Source: Lachnospiraceae bacterium XBB2008 (GTDB taxonomy: Bacteria > Bacillota > Clostridia > Lachnospirales > Lachnospiraceae). From it: 64,000 nt of DNA. Of the stretch, positions 18,531 to 27,401 are shown one piece after another. The notes below the pieces were generated by a model. That model was not told the DNA's origin. It ran no database searches and was given only the letters and a program-made list of their open reading frames with translations. The stretch is taken from positions 496,001 through 560,000 of the forward strand of contig FMVL01000003.1 of assembly GCA_900102235.1 (NCBI GenBank), in the 5' to 3' direction. Made by a program: the position numbers and the translations under genes. How positions within the stretch are numbered: position 1 is the first letter of the stretch; every line of letters starts with the position of its first letter.

Positions 18531-19892
18531 TTACCACATCACGGGGTCGATTTGGAGATTAATGCTCCTCATAAAAGACATATCCGGGATGTCGGTCTCA
18601 TACTCGACGATAAGCTTCCCATTGCCCAGTTTTTCAAGGGTTTCGCGGTCTATTACAAACTTAAGATCCCCGCCCGGCGAATACGGCGAATCGTATCTTA
18701 TGAGGCGTTTTTCCCCGTTTTCCAGCTCTATGCTCACGGGCAGGATTTTTTCCGTTTCGGGCAGTTCGCTCGCATATGAGACCGGAGCGGAAAACAAACC
18801 TCCGACACCGGTTCCGAGTATGATGCCCGCAAGCAGCGCCCCCATCCAAAGTCCGGGAGAGCGTCTCGCACTTAAGAACACGCTCCTGTTCACATGAATG
18901 AACCTTCTGAGCTGTATCCTGCGAAAAACAGCGGCCATGCATCCTCCGGTGACCAGCATGAGTCCCAGATCGCGCATAACCTTAAGATCATTCAGAGCGT
19001 TTCCCGATCCTCTGTGCAGGATCGCGTTTTCCAGAATGCCGAAACATCCGTCGGAATATGCCGTATACCAAGCGCACAGAAAAGGAAAAGCGGATATCCC
19101 CATCAGAAACATAAATCCCAGTCTGAAAGCGAGATCTGTGTATCCGCTGTTCAGGATAGCCCTTCTGACATCCGATGCGGATGCGTATCTCTCCTCCTCG
19201 TTACGACTGACAGCCCTGCTTATCACCCGTGCCAGTCCGTATGAGATATTCGGAGCCGCCACTCTTATCTTATCCATCGTATAGGGCGGTTTATTGAGCA
19301 TCCTGCCGCTGATCAGACTGTACATGACCGCTCCCCACGAATATATATCACTTCGCACACCTGCATGTCTGGGGGTTCGAAGGCCTCTCTGTTCGGGTGA
19401 TCCGTACCCTACCGTACCGGCCAGATTCATCGCCTCATCACCGTAACTGACGGCAAGAGCAGTTCCGAAGTCCACCAGCTTGATATGTCCGTCCGGAAGC
19501 AGCATTATGTTGGACGGTTTCAGATCCTGATAGATCACCGCGGGATGCAGTCCATGCAGGTATTCGAGGATCTTTAACAGTTCCAGTCCTATCTTTACCG
19601 CTCTTTTCTCGTGAAGCGGACCGTGAGACGTGATATACCGCTCCAGATCGGTCCCCTCTATCCACTCCATCACCATGAAGGTGTTCGTGCCTTCCCGTAT
19701 CAGATCATAGAGTCTGGGAAGACCTTTATGATCCAATGACCTGAGTACGTATGCTTCACGATCCCCGACGGTCTCCACCACCTTGATCGCGACATTCCGC
19801 TCCATGCTCTCATCATATCCGCGATATACTTTACCGAAGCCTCCTTCACCCGCGAGGCCGTCTATCCTGTATCTGCCTGCTATCATCTTCAT
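18531..19892 (-). CDS. Membrane Ser/Thr protein kinase without PASTA repeats
   Basis: Kinase domain in residues 1-250: glycine loop GEGGFGKV, Lys37 in VAIKVVE, catalytic Asp123 in YQDLKPSNIM, and DFG at 141-143. The usual HRD is replaced by YQD. A juxtamembrane stretch is followed by about three membrane helices (roughly 258-280, 308-325, 346-372), and the last 80 residues form an extracellular beta-rich domain. PrkC/PknB kinases have one helix and PASTA repeats instead, so this is not a classical muropeptide sensor. It sits 23 bases after a PP2C phosphatase, its likely antagonist. AAAGGAGGACAG precedes the start. Confidence 0.88.
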   Translation of the reverse strand: MKMIAGRYRIDGLAGEGGFGKVYRGYDESMERNVAIKVVETVGDREAYVLRSLDHKGLPRLYDLIREGTNTFMVMEWIEGTDLERYITSHGPLHEKRAVKIGLELLKILEYLHGLHPAVIYQDLKPSNIMLLPDGHIKLVDFGTALAVSYGDEAMNLAGTVGYGSPEQRGLRTPRHAGVRSDIYSWGAVMYSLISGRMLNKPPYTMDKIRVAAPNISYGLARVISRAVSRNEEERYASASDVRRAILNSGYTDLAFRLGFMFLMGISAFPFLCAWYTAYSDGCFGILENAILHRGSGNALNDLKVMRDLGLMLVTGGCMAAVFRRIQLRRFIHVNRSVFLSARRSPGLWMGALLAGIILGTGVGGLFSAPVSYASELPETEKILPVSIELENGEKRLIRYDSPYSPGGDLKFVIDRETLEKLGNGKLIVEYETDIPDMSFMRSINLQIDPVMW

Positions 19893-19915
19893 TTCCTGTC
19901 CTCCTTTCTTCCGTC

Positions 19916-20632
19916 CTATCTAAGAACGCATACCGCGCTCCGGTTATCACTTCCGCCCCTGCGGGCAGTCTCCGCGCCGATGCCGGCAAGCCTGCGTTCG
20001 ATACGCTCATTCGTCACATCATCACCGAGAAGCAGACTGTCTGCGATCTCATGCTCACTTAAAGCTCCGATAAAACCGTCGCTTGCGATCAGAAGTCCGC
20101 ATCCTTTCCGGATTTTCCCACTTCCCGTATCAGGTGCATAATAGCGCATGCTGCCCAGACATCTGTTCAGCTCGCCGCGTTCATTTACATGAGCGGCAGT
20201 CAGCCTCTTAAGTCCGGCGTTCCTCCGGCTTGAACGTGAATACCTGATCGCAAAGCAGCTCGAATCACCCAGATGCGCGAATACGAATCTCCGGCCGCAT
20301 ATAAATACGCAGGTACATGTGGTACCCCAGCTTATGCCCGCGTTATCGGCCGCTTTCTTCAGTTCCGTATGGCAGTCATATATGCATTTGCACAGACTGC
20401 GTTTGATCTTTTTTACGGATGAATCACACATCCTGATGCCGGTCGAATAGAACCATCTCACCAGACATTCGGTCGCATAACCGCTCACCGTCTCACCGTG
20501 GCTTAATGATCCGATCCCGTCACATACCGCCATCAGGGTGCACTCACCTCTGTCCGTGCTCACCGATTCCAGCGCAAGAGAATCCTCGTTACGTTCACGG
20601 CTTCCCACGGACCAGTACACTCCACTGACCAT
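19916..20632 (-). CDS. PP2C-family Ser/Thr protein phosphatase
   Basis: Manganese-dependent phosphatase expected to reverse the neighbouring kinase. PP2C metal-binding motifs are visible: NEDS near residue 16, VCDGIGSLSHGE (the VADGMGG-like motif), FAHLGDSSCF and LIASDGFIG. The C-terminal motif is represented by GGSDNRSAVCVL. The frame is open from a TTG at 20650, but the ATG at 20632 has AGAGGA about 8 bases upstream and is preferred, giving 238 residues. The next gene starts 23 bases later. Confidence 0.87.
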   Translation of the reverse strand: MVSGVYWSVGSRERNEDSLALESVSTDRGECTLMAVCDGIGSLSHGETVSGYATECLVRWFYSTGIRMCDSSVKKIKRSLCKCIYDCHTELKKAADNAGISWGTTCTCVFICGRRFVFAHLGDSSCFAIRYSRSSRRNAGLKRLTAAHVNERGELNRCLGSMRYYAPDTGSGKIRKGCGLLIASDGFIGALSEHEIADSLLLGDDVTNERIERRLAGIGAETARRGGSDNRSAVCVLR

Positions 20633-20748
20633 ACTTTTTCCTCTTTTCAATTATCTGTTAAGGGCGTTTATTCGGGACAGAATCATCCCGGGAGATTAAG
20701 AACTCCCATATTTGATCAGACAAGTATAACACCTGTCGCCATGCTAAA

Positions 20749-22971
20749 TCAACAATACTTATCGATAATATCGTTAAGGATTTTCTTATCGATAGGCTTC
20801 TTGATGAAATCCTGCATGCCTTCGGCAAGCAGCATCTCACGGTTGCCGTCTATGGCATTTGCGGTCAGTGCTATGACCGGAACGGTAAGATTAAACCCGC
20901 CCAGTTCGCGGATCGCATGCAGGGTCTCGACGCCGTCCATTTCGGGCATCATATGATCCATGAGTATCATGTCAAATCTCTGCGCGGCAGCAAGATCTAC
21001 GGCTTCACATCCGCTGCCCACCAGAGTGACTTCCATATCGTAAGGAGCAAGCAGTCCCTTTGCGACCATCAGGTTGACCTTGGAATCGTCAACGACCATG
21101 ACCTTCTTGCCGGGATGCTTGGTGATCACGAACGAATCTTCTTTATCCTTGAATTCATAACTGTCGACTCTGATAGCCCTGGCGATCTCTTCTCCGATGG
21201 GCTCATCGTTTCCGAGTCTCTGGAAGTAATTGATATGGAAAGTGGTACCGTGTCCGTAACTGGTATCAACGGTGATATTACCGTCCATGGCTCTGGCAAG
21301 CTTAAGACTTATCGAAAGGCCTAGGCCGGCACCGCCGGAATTGCGTTTTCTGTGAGTGTCGGAGGACTGGCTGAACGCATCGAATATATGATACGCATCC
21401 TCAGCATGCATGCCGGAACCCGTATCGGAGATATCGGTATAAACCCTGATGCCGCCGTATTCCCTTTCACCCCATATCTTCAGATGCACATATCCGTTTT
21501 CCGTAAAATCGATGGAATTGGTAAGAATGTTCAGATACATCTGTCTGATGCGCATCTCATCGCCGATCATCATCCTCGGCATATCGGGATCGGCATCAAC
21601 GATATACTGCAAAGGAGTGTTGACCATCTTGACTCTGATGATGCCGCCTATCGCATGAAGCATATCAGGCAGCGAGTATTCGTTATCCACCATATCGCTG
21701 TGTCCCGACTCTATCTTGGAGATATCCAGAACATCATTGACGATACCGAGAAGACTGTCTCCGGCTTCATGTATGTGCCTGATCTGCTGTTTGGAGTTTT
21801 CCTTAGTATCCGGATCTGCGAGCAGGATATCACTGATACCGATGATCGCATTCAGAGGTGTACGTATCTCATGACTCATATTGGCCAGGAATATACTCTT
21901 CGCAGCACTTGCTTCCTCTGCGGTACGTATGCTCTCGCACATCTCTCTCATCGCGATACGCATATCGGTAACGTCCTGAACGAAGCATATACGATACAAC
22001 AGATCGTTGAAATCATCATAATATTCGGTTCTGGTCAGCCGGCAGTACTCATCACGATCGGGAACCACATAGACCTCTTCGCCTTCGATTTCCTCGATCA
22101 GCTCGTCCTCATCGGGAAGAGAGAAAAGCTCGTCTTCGATATGGTCGCGCAATTCATCGTCCGTTCTTCCGAAATACTCATTGGCTACCTTGTTCCACAG
22201 AACGATCCTGCTGCCCGCATCCATGACCAGAACGGGAACGCTCACGTCCCTGAACACATACTGGCTGATATTGTCCTCATTGATACCGAAAGCCTTATAG
22301 CGCCTCGATATCCCATACAAAAGCATGGCGGAAATGAATGCGGCGACCGCACTTCCGGGGATAGCCGCCATATCATACATGGACGGGAGCAGTGTATCAA
22401 ATATATAACCGAAGAACATGATCGGTGCAAAGAGCATGAACCTCTTGATGATCATATGTTCACGACTGAGCATCGTGGAATGCTTCCAGTACGAAAGAAT
22501 GACGAAATAGAAAAGGATCGAAACGAGAATGCATCCGAACTGAACATATCTTCCCCAGCTCAGTTTGCTGACAAACCAGTAACCCCAGGGAGTCATCTGG
22601 AACGTGACCGAATCTTTCCCCGAGATCTTGATGAGACTTATCACGGATGCGATGCAGTATACCACATAATACGAGTATCTGCTGACTCTCGGGTAATGCG
22701 AGAGTTCACCCACATACTCGAGTACTGCCATCATATACAGGATCACTCCGGACAGTGCTATCGCTCTGGCAACATATGCAAGCTCAGAATCATAACACAG
22801 TCCCATCCATGCATAACCCGCATCCCATATGAAAACGCACGCAAAGATATAAAACATCCTGCGTGCGACAAAAGATGCATCACTTAATCTGAAACGGGAT
22901 ATTCCAAGGATCAGTGCCCCCGTACCCATTCCGAATAATATGAGAGAGACAATGGCAGCCGAAGCGTACAT
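20749..22971 (-). CDS. Hybrid sensor histidine kinase with 7TM input and C-terminal receiver
   Basis: The first 220 residues carry seven hydrophobic helices in the pattern of the 7TM N-terminal domain of sensor kinases. A PAS-like domain follows (PVLVMDAGSRIVLWN..FGRTDDEL), then a HisKA domain with the phospho-acceptor in ANMSHEIRTPLNAIIG, an ATPase domain (DTGSGM, GGAGLGLSISLKL), and a receiver (VVDDSKVN, LMDHMMPEMDG, TANA, IKKPID). No output domain is seen, so it must signal through another partner. It starts 10 bases after rseP, which ties it to the envelope gene run. Confidence 0.9.
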   Translation of the reverse strand: MYASAAIVSLILFGMGTGALILGISRFRLSDASFVARRMFYIFACVFIWDAGYAWMGLCYDSELAYVARAIALSGVILYMMAVLEYVGELSHYPRVSRYSYYVVYCIASVISLIKISGKDSVTFQMTPWGYWFVSKLSWGRYVQFGCILVSILFYFVILSYWKHSTMLSREHMIIKRFMLFAPIMFFGYIFDTLLPSMYDMAAIPGSAVAAFISAMLLYGISRRYKAFGINEDNISQYVFRDVSVPVLVMDAGSRIVLWNKVANEYFGRTDDELRDHIEDELFSLPDEDELIEEIEGEEVYVVPDRDEYCRLTRTEYYDDFNDLLYRICFVQDVTDMRIAMREMCESIRTAEEASAAKSIFLANMSHEIRTPLNAIIGISDILLADPDTKENSKQQIRHIHEAGDSLLGIVNDVLDISKIESGHSDMVDNEYSLPDMLHAIGGIIRVKMVNTPLQYIVDADPDMPRMMIGDEMRIRQMYLNILTNSIDFTENGYVHLKIWGEREYGGIRVYTDISDTGSGMHAEDAYHIFDAFSQSSDTHRKRNSGGAGLGLSISLKLARAMDGNITVDTSYGHGTTFHINYFQRLGNDEPIGEEIARAIRVDSYEFKDKEDSFVITKHPGKKVMVVDDSKVNLMVAKGLLAPYDMEVTLVGSGCEAVDLAAAQRFDMILMDHMMPEMDGVETLHAIRELGGFNLTVPVIALTANAIDGNREMLLAEGMQDFIKKPIDKKILNDIIDKYC

Positions 22972-22981
22972 TTATCGGTCC

Positions 22982-24040
22982 TCAATGAAACAATCTTGCT
23001 ATATCATGATACATTACTACAATCATTAATACCACAAAAGCGACCATGCCAACAAGATGTATGATGCCTTCTTTTTCGGGCGGTACTTTATGACCTGTAA
23101 CGATCTCAATAAAAGCGAATATAAGTCTGCCGCCGTCCAGCGCGGGGATCGGGAGCAGATTGATTATTCCCAAGTTAACGGAAAGCAGGATGAGCAGGTT
23201 CATCATCGTGAATATCACACTGGACCATCCGAAAGGCTTTACCTCTTCATATGTATCATTCACGACTTCAGCCATCCCGACAGGTCCCGACAGGGCATCA
23301 ACGCCCAGCTTGCCGGTAAAGAGCATCATCAGGGACTTGACCGTATACCTCATCCAGTACCGGATCTCATATGCTGAATACCCGAATATCTGAAGAGGAT
23401 TACAGTCGAGGATCTCTCCGCCTCCTCTGAAGCCTATGTAATATCTCCCGTCCTCTTCGGAATATCTGGGGGTGAGTACTACGGTATGCTTCTCACCGTC
23501 CCGCATATACTCGATCGTCATGCTCTCCCCGCTGTCATACATGGCGGATATCATGCTGACTTCACGGTAGAGATGTACACGCTCGCCGTCTATCCGGGTG
23601 ATAAGGTCTCCCTCCATGAGTCCGGCTTCTTCAGCGGCCGAGTCTTCTATGATCTCACCTATGGTCGGGAGATCCGCTCCGCAGAATCCGACTACTATCA
23701 GAGCAAAAACATAGGCAAGGATAAAGTTGGCAAAAGGTCCTGCGGCATATGTCGCAGCCCTCTTGAGCGGCGAAACGTTCGGAAGTGAATGCTCATCCAG
23801 TTCCTTCTCATCATCGCCTATCGGTTCTCCACCGTCGAATATGCAAGCTCCACCGAAAGGAAGGAGTCTGAGTGCAAAGAGTGTTTCCCCTTTTTTGAAA
23901 GAGAAGAGTTTGGGACCGAAGCCCACCGTAAACTCGTTTACCCTGACACCGCACATGGTACCGACGATGAAATGTCCGAATTCATGCGAGATGATAAGCA
24001 GACCTATGATGATTATGAATAAAAGTATCGAGACTATCAT
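22982..24040 (-). CDS. rseP: RIP metalloprotease RseP (site-2 protease)
   Basis: Intramembrane zinc protease that cuts membrane-bound anti-sigma factors or leftover signal peptides. HEFGH at residues 19-23 in the first helix provides zinc ligands; a PDZ domain fills about 120-190 (GLMEGDLITRIDGERV); the third ligand lies in LLPIPALDGGRLIF near 305. An ATG six codons further upstream is in frame, but the ATG at 24040 overlaps the dxr stop as ATGA and has GAGGAA 6 bases before it, so 352 residues is preferred. It is placed between dxr and the signalling trio. Confidence 0.94.
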   Translation of the reverse strand: MIVSILLFIIIIGLLIISHEFGHFIVGTMCGVRVNEFTVGFGPKLFSFKKGETLFALRLLPFGGACIFDGGEPIGDDEKELDEHSLPNVSPLKRAATYAAGPFANFILAYVFALIVVGFCGADLPTIGEIIEDSAAEEAGLMEGDLITRIDGERVHLYREVSMISAMYDSGESMTIEYMRDGEKHTVVLTPRYSEEDGRYYIGFRGGGEILDCNPLQIFGYSAYEIRYWMRYTVKSLMMLFTGKLGVDALSGPVGMAEVVNDTYEEVKPFGWSSVIFTMMNLLILLSVNLGIINLLPIPALDGGRLIFAFIEIVTGHKVPPEKEGIIHLVGMVAFVVLMIVVMYHDIARLFH

Positions 24041-25179
24041 ATGTATTCCTCGGCACATCTGTCGACTTCGTCGCGGATGGCAAGTATATCCTCAACGGTC
24101 GGATCATCGATAACGGCATGTCGTGCCATGCACTCCGATATGATATCGGGTATCTGCACGAACCTGATCCGTCCGTCTATGAGCATCCTGACTGCAGCTT
24201 CGTTGGCCGCATTGAATACGGTCGGCATGCTTCCGCCTCTCCTGCAGGCATCATACGCCAGTTTGAGCCCTGTGAAAGTGTCCGTATCCGGCTTTTCGAA
24301 GGTCAGTGATCCGAGTGAGAAAAGATCTACTCTTCCGGCATCCATGGGCCTTCTGTCCGGATAGTACAGAGCATACTGGATCGGAAGTTTCATGTCCGGG
24401 ACGCCGAGCTGGGCCATGATCGCACCGTCAACGTACTGTACCGCGGAATGAACTATGCTCTGAGGATGTATGAGTACCTCTATCCGGTCCGTATCCACAT
24501 CAAAAAGCCATTTGGCTTCCATGACTTCGAGTCCTTTATTGCAGAGCGACGCGGAATCTATGGTCACCTTACGTCCCATGGACCAGTTCGGATGCCTGAG
24601 CGCGTCCTCGAGCGACATGTTCTCAAGTTCGGCTTTGGTCTTTCCCCTGAACGGCCCGCCGGATGCGGTCAGCAGTATCTTCTCCAGTCTCTCTCTCGGT
24701 TCTCCGTTAAGCGACTGGAAGATCGCACTGTGTTCGGAATCCACGGGAACGATGTGCACCCCGCATCTTTCGGCCAGCGGCATGATGATGTGTCCGGCGC
24801 AGACGAGCGTTTCCTTATTCGCAAGCGCTATATCCTTGCCTGCTTCGATCGCAGCGATCGTTGGGCGTATGCCTATCATTCCCACGATGCCCGTGACCAG
24901 TACCGATGATTCCGGTTCGGTCGCAACCTCGATCAGACCTTCCATCCCGCTGACTACACGTGTATCGGTATCTGCTATCCTGCCGCGGAGGTCCTCGGCA
25001 TCTTTTTCATCCATGCAGGAAACAAGCGTAGGATGAAACTCACGGATCTGGGCTTCGAGAAGCCTGATGTTTCGTCCTGCGGCGAGCGCGGATACTCTTA
25101 TGTCTTTTTCTTTTCTAACTATGTCCAGCGTCTGGGTTCCGATGGAACCCGTGGACCCTAATACGGATATCGTACGCAT
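24037..25179 (-). CDS. dxr: 1-deoxy-D-xylulose 5-phosphate reductoisomerase
   Basis: First committed step of the DXP isoprenoid pathway, NADPH-dependent. The Rossmann motif GSTGSIGTQTLDIV is near residue 8, followed by ALANKETLVCAG and the substrate/metal region VPVDSEHSAIFQSLNGE, then TASGGPFRG and HPNWSMGRKVTIDSASLCNKGLE. The 380-residue length is normal. It is 12 bases downstream of cdsA and overlaps rseP by 4 bases. Confidence 0.96.
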   Translation of the reverse strand: MRTISVLGSTGSIGTQTLDIVRKEKDIRVSALAAGRNIRLLEAQIREFHPTLVSCMDEKDAEDLRGRIADTDTRVVSGMEGLIEVATEPESSVLVTGIVGMIGIRPTIAAIEAGKDIALANKETLVCAGHIIMPLAERCGVHIVPVDSEHSAIFQSLNGEPRERLEKILLTASGGPFRGKTKAELENMSLEDALRHPNWSMGRKVTIDSASLCNKGLEVMEAKWLFDVDTDRIEVLIHPQSIVHSAVQYVDGAIMAQLGVPDMKLPIQYALYYPDRRPMDAGRVDLFSLGSLTFEKPDTDTFTGLKLAYDACRRGGSMPTVFNAANEAAVRMLIDGRIRFVQIPDIISECMARHAVIDDPTVEDILAIRDEVDRCAEEYI

Positions 25180-25191
25180 GATGTCAAAACC

Positions 25192-26043
25192 TTACAGAAA
25201 TCTGCTTAAAATATAAACTATGGGTGCCACAAAGATCACGGAATCAAAACGGTCCATTATGCCGCCATGTCCCGGAAGGAGTTTCCCGTAATCCTTGATA
25301 TCGTGATTTCTCTTGATCGCGGATGCGGCGAGGTCTCCTACCATCGAAAGAAGCGCTCCGCACACACACATCACGGCTATCACGATCACGGTGATATATG
25401 CGGGAGTTTCGGTCGCGGGAGCTATCAGGAACGCGCCGTAGAGACATCCGACAATGACAGAACCGCAAACGCCTCCGACTGCGCCTTCAATGCTCTTCTT
25501 GGGAGAAAGGACCGGTGCCATCTTGTGACGGCCGAACTTCATTCCGACCAGGTATGCGCAGATGTCGCATATCCATGAGCAGATGAATACCATCCACACC
25601 AGCAGAACGCCCTTCTCAAGACTGCGTATCATATATACAAAAGACAGCATTACCGGGCAATAGATCACCGAGAAGAACGATGATATCGTGCGTGTGGCAT
25701 CATACTCGGGATACTTAAACACATATACGCTCATATGTGCCATGAGCATGAGTATTATCCCGCATACTTCTATCAGTGTGAAGGTCTCGGAACCGACGAG
25801 CTCAAGCGTCCTGATCTCGAGCAGCGCATACCACGCAAAAACGGATATATATCCGACGCAGGTCATGGCATTTATCTTCTGATCCTGTCCGCGGACTCCG
25901 AATGCTCCGGACAGTTCGAAGTAACCGACAACGGATGCAAAGAGCAGTACTCCGAGCAGGAATTCCCTTCCGAGCAGAATGAGCACGACCATGAGTGCTC
26001 CGCCGATTATGGTAGTAAGTGTCCTCTGGAGAAAGTTACTCAT
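25192..26043 (-). CDS. cdsA: Phosphatidate cytidylyltransferase
   Basis: Makes CDP-diacylglycerol for phospholipid synthesis in the membrane. About eight membrane helices and the C-terminal CDS signature SMVGDLAASAIKRNHDIKDYGKLLPGHGGIMDRFDS are present. The open frame extends 50 codons further into uppS in a different frame, but the ATG at 26043 has GGAGG 5 bases upstream and overlaps the uppS stop by 8 bases, which fits a 283-residue protein of usual size. Confidence 0.95.
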   Translation of the reverse strand: MSNFLQRTLTTIIGGALMVVLILLGREFLLGVLLFASVVGYFELSGAFGVRGQDQKINAMTCVGYISVFAWYALLEIRTLELVGSETFTLIEVCGIILMLMAHMSVYVFKYPEYDATRTISSFFSVIYCPVMLSFVYMIRSLEKGVLLVWMVFICSWICDICAYLVGMKFGRHKMAPVLSPKKSIEGAVGGVCGSVIVGCLYGAFLIAPATETPAYITVIVIAVMCVCGALLSMVGDLAASAIKRNHDIKDYGKLLPGHGGIMDRFDSVIFVAPIVYILSRFL

Positions 26044-26752
26044 CAGCGCCTCCGAATCTTCTGTCCCTGTGCGTATAGGCTTCCACGGCTTTCTTAAGCT
26101 CAGCGGGGCCGAAATCGGGCCATGCCACATCGGTAAAATACAGTTCGGCATAAGCAAGTTCCCACAGAAGGAAATTGGATATGCGTTCCTCACCGCAGGT
26201 CCTGATCATGAGATCGGGATCCGGGATATCGGGCGCATCGAGATTGGCGCTTATCGTATCCGCGGTGATATCGGAAGCCGAGATCTCTCCCTTTTCAACG
26301 GACTCCGCAATATGTCTTACCGCGCGTGTCAGTTCATCGCGGCCGCCGTAGTTGATGGCCAGGGTCAGAGTCACGCCGTCATATTTTGCGGTATGCTCCT
26401 CAACATAAGCTATCGATTCCTGGATATCGGGGTCCAAGCCCGTCTTATCCCCAATCACGCGGATGCGCATATTGTTCTCGTCCGCATCCTTTATACAGGT
26501 CTTTAAATATCCGCGGAAAAGCTTCATGAGCGCTCCCACTTCTTCGGCGGTCCTGCTCCAGTTTTCCGTGGAAAAAGCATATAAAGTGACATATTTGATC
26601 CCGAGTTCTCCGGCAGCCCTTGTTACATCGGCTACGCGCTTGGCGCCTTCGGTATGCCCGAATGTCCTGGGTTTGCCCTGAGCCTTCGCCCATCGTCCGT
26701 TCCCGTCCATTATGATGGCTACATGTGCCGGTATCTTAAGATTATCCTGCAT
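26036..26752 (-). CDS. uppS: Isoprenyl (undecaprenyl) diphosphate synthase
   Basis: Cis-prenyltransferase that builds the lipid carrier for peptidoglycan. The N-terminal signature IIMDGNGRWAK with catalytic Asp16 and the following GH-x-EGAK are clear, as are TLYAFSTENW and, near the end, DLMIRTCGEERISNFLLWELAYAELYF. The length of 238 is normal. It follows frr after a 73-base gap that contains a GC hairpin. Confidence 0.96.
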   Translation of the reverse strand: MQDNLKIPAHVAIIMDGNGRWAKAQGKPRTFGHTEGAKRVADVTRAAGELGIKYVTLYAFSTENWSRTAEEVGALMKLFRGYLKTCIKDADENNMRIRVIGDKTGLDPDIQESIAYVEEHTAKYDGVTLTLAINYGGRDELTRAVRHIAESVEKGEISASDITADTISANLDAPDIPDPDLMIRTCGEERISNFLLWELAYAELYFTDVAWPDFGPAELKKAVEAYTHRDRRFGGADE

Positions 26753-26794
26753 ATCCTCTCCCGATCGTTTTTCGTTGTCCTTAAACGTAATAAA

Positions 26795-26816
26795 GGGGAC
26801 AAGCTAGCCTGTCCCC
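26795..26816 (-). terminator. GC hairpin between frr and uppS, possible attenuator
   Basis: GGGGACA pairs with TGTCCCC across an 8-base loop. On the minus strand it is followed by TTTATTACGTTT, a weak U-tract. It lies 10 bases after the frr stop, so it may partly terminate or process the message before uppS. Confidence 0.4.
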
Positions 26817-26825
26817 CGCTGTGTA

Positions 26826-27380
26826 TTAAACTGTCATGATCTCAGTGGATTTCTCTTCGCATAACTTGTCGATCTTGGATATATACTGATCTGTAAGTTT
26901 CTGCAGATCATCTTCAAGGGACTTGATCTCATCCTCCGAGATATCTTCTGCTTTGGAAAGCTTCTTAAATGCGTCGTTGCCGTCACGTCTGATGTTTCTT
27001 ACGGCCACCTTGGCATCTTCGGCTTTCTTCTTGACCTCCTTGGCGAGATCCTTACGTCTCTCCTCCGTAAGTTCCGGGAAGACCAGTCTGATGACTGCAC
27101 CGTCATTGGAAGGTGTGATCCCGACATCCGATGCAAGTATCGCTTTTTCGATCTCCTTGATCAGTGTCTTTTCCCAGGGTGCGATCTGGATAAGTCTGGG
27201 CTCGGGAACTGTAATGTTTCCTACCGACTGGAGCGGTGTGGGTGTTCCGTAGTAATCCACCTTGATCTTGTCGAGTACATGAGGATTGGCGCGACCTGCT
27301 CTGATCGACATGTAATCTCCCGAAAGATGATCCAGAGTCTTCTCCATCTTATCACTGTATGCATTCAGTCTTTCATCCAT
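26826..27380 (-). CDS. frr: Ribosome recycling factor
   Basis: Splits post-termination ribosomes together with EF-G. The 184-residue all-helical/beta sandwich pattern is typical: RAGRANPHVLDKIKVDYYGTPTPL, VPEPRLIQIAPWE, and the long C-terminal helix (EERRKDLAKEVKKKAEDAKVAVRNIRRD). It is located 21 bases after pyrH, the usual order. Confidence 0.97.
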   Translation of the reverse strand: MDERLNAYSDKMEKTLDHLSGDYMSIRAGRANPHVLDKIKVDYYGTPTPLQSVGNITVPEPRLIQIAPWEKTLIKEIEKAILASDVGITPSNDGAVIRLVFPELTEERRKDLAKEVKKKAEDAKVAVRNIRRDGNDAFKKLSKAEDISEDEIKSLEDDLQKLTDQYISKIDKLCEEKSTEIMTV

Positions 27381-27401
27381 GATATAACCCCCTTTATCTT
27401 A

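Noticed and set aside
19366-19385. GGGGTTCGAAGG stretch resembling a tRNA T-loop
   Set aside because: It lies inside the kinase gene and no cloverleaf can be drawn around it.
20671-20693. Possible terminator CGGGA...TCCCG upstream of the PP2C gene
   Set aside because: The stem is only about five pairs, the U-tract is lacking, and it lies before the hybrid kinase's downstream partner where co-transcription is plausible.
21352-22887. 511-codon open frame on the plus strand
   Set aside because: Antisense to the hybrid histidine kinase; His-rich random-like composition and no ribosome site.
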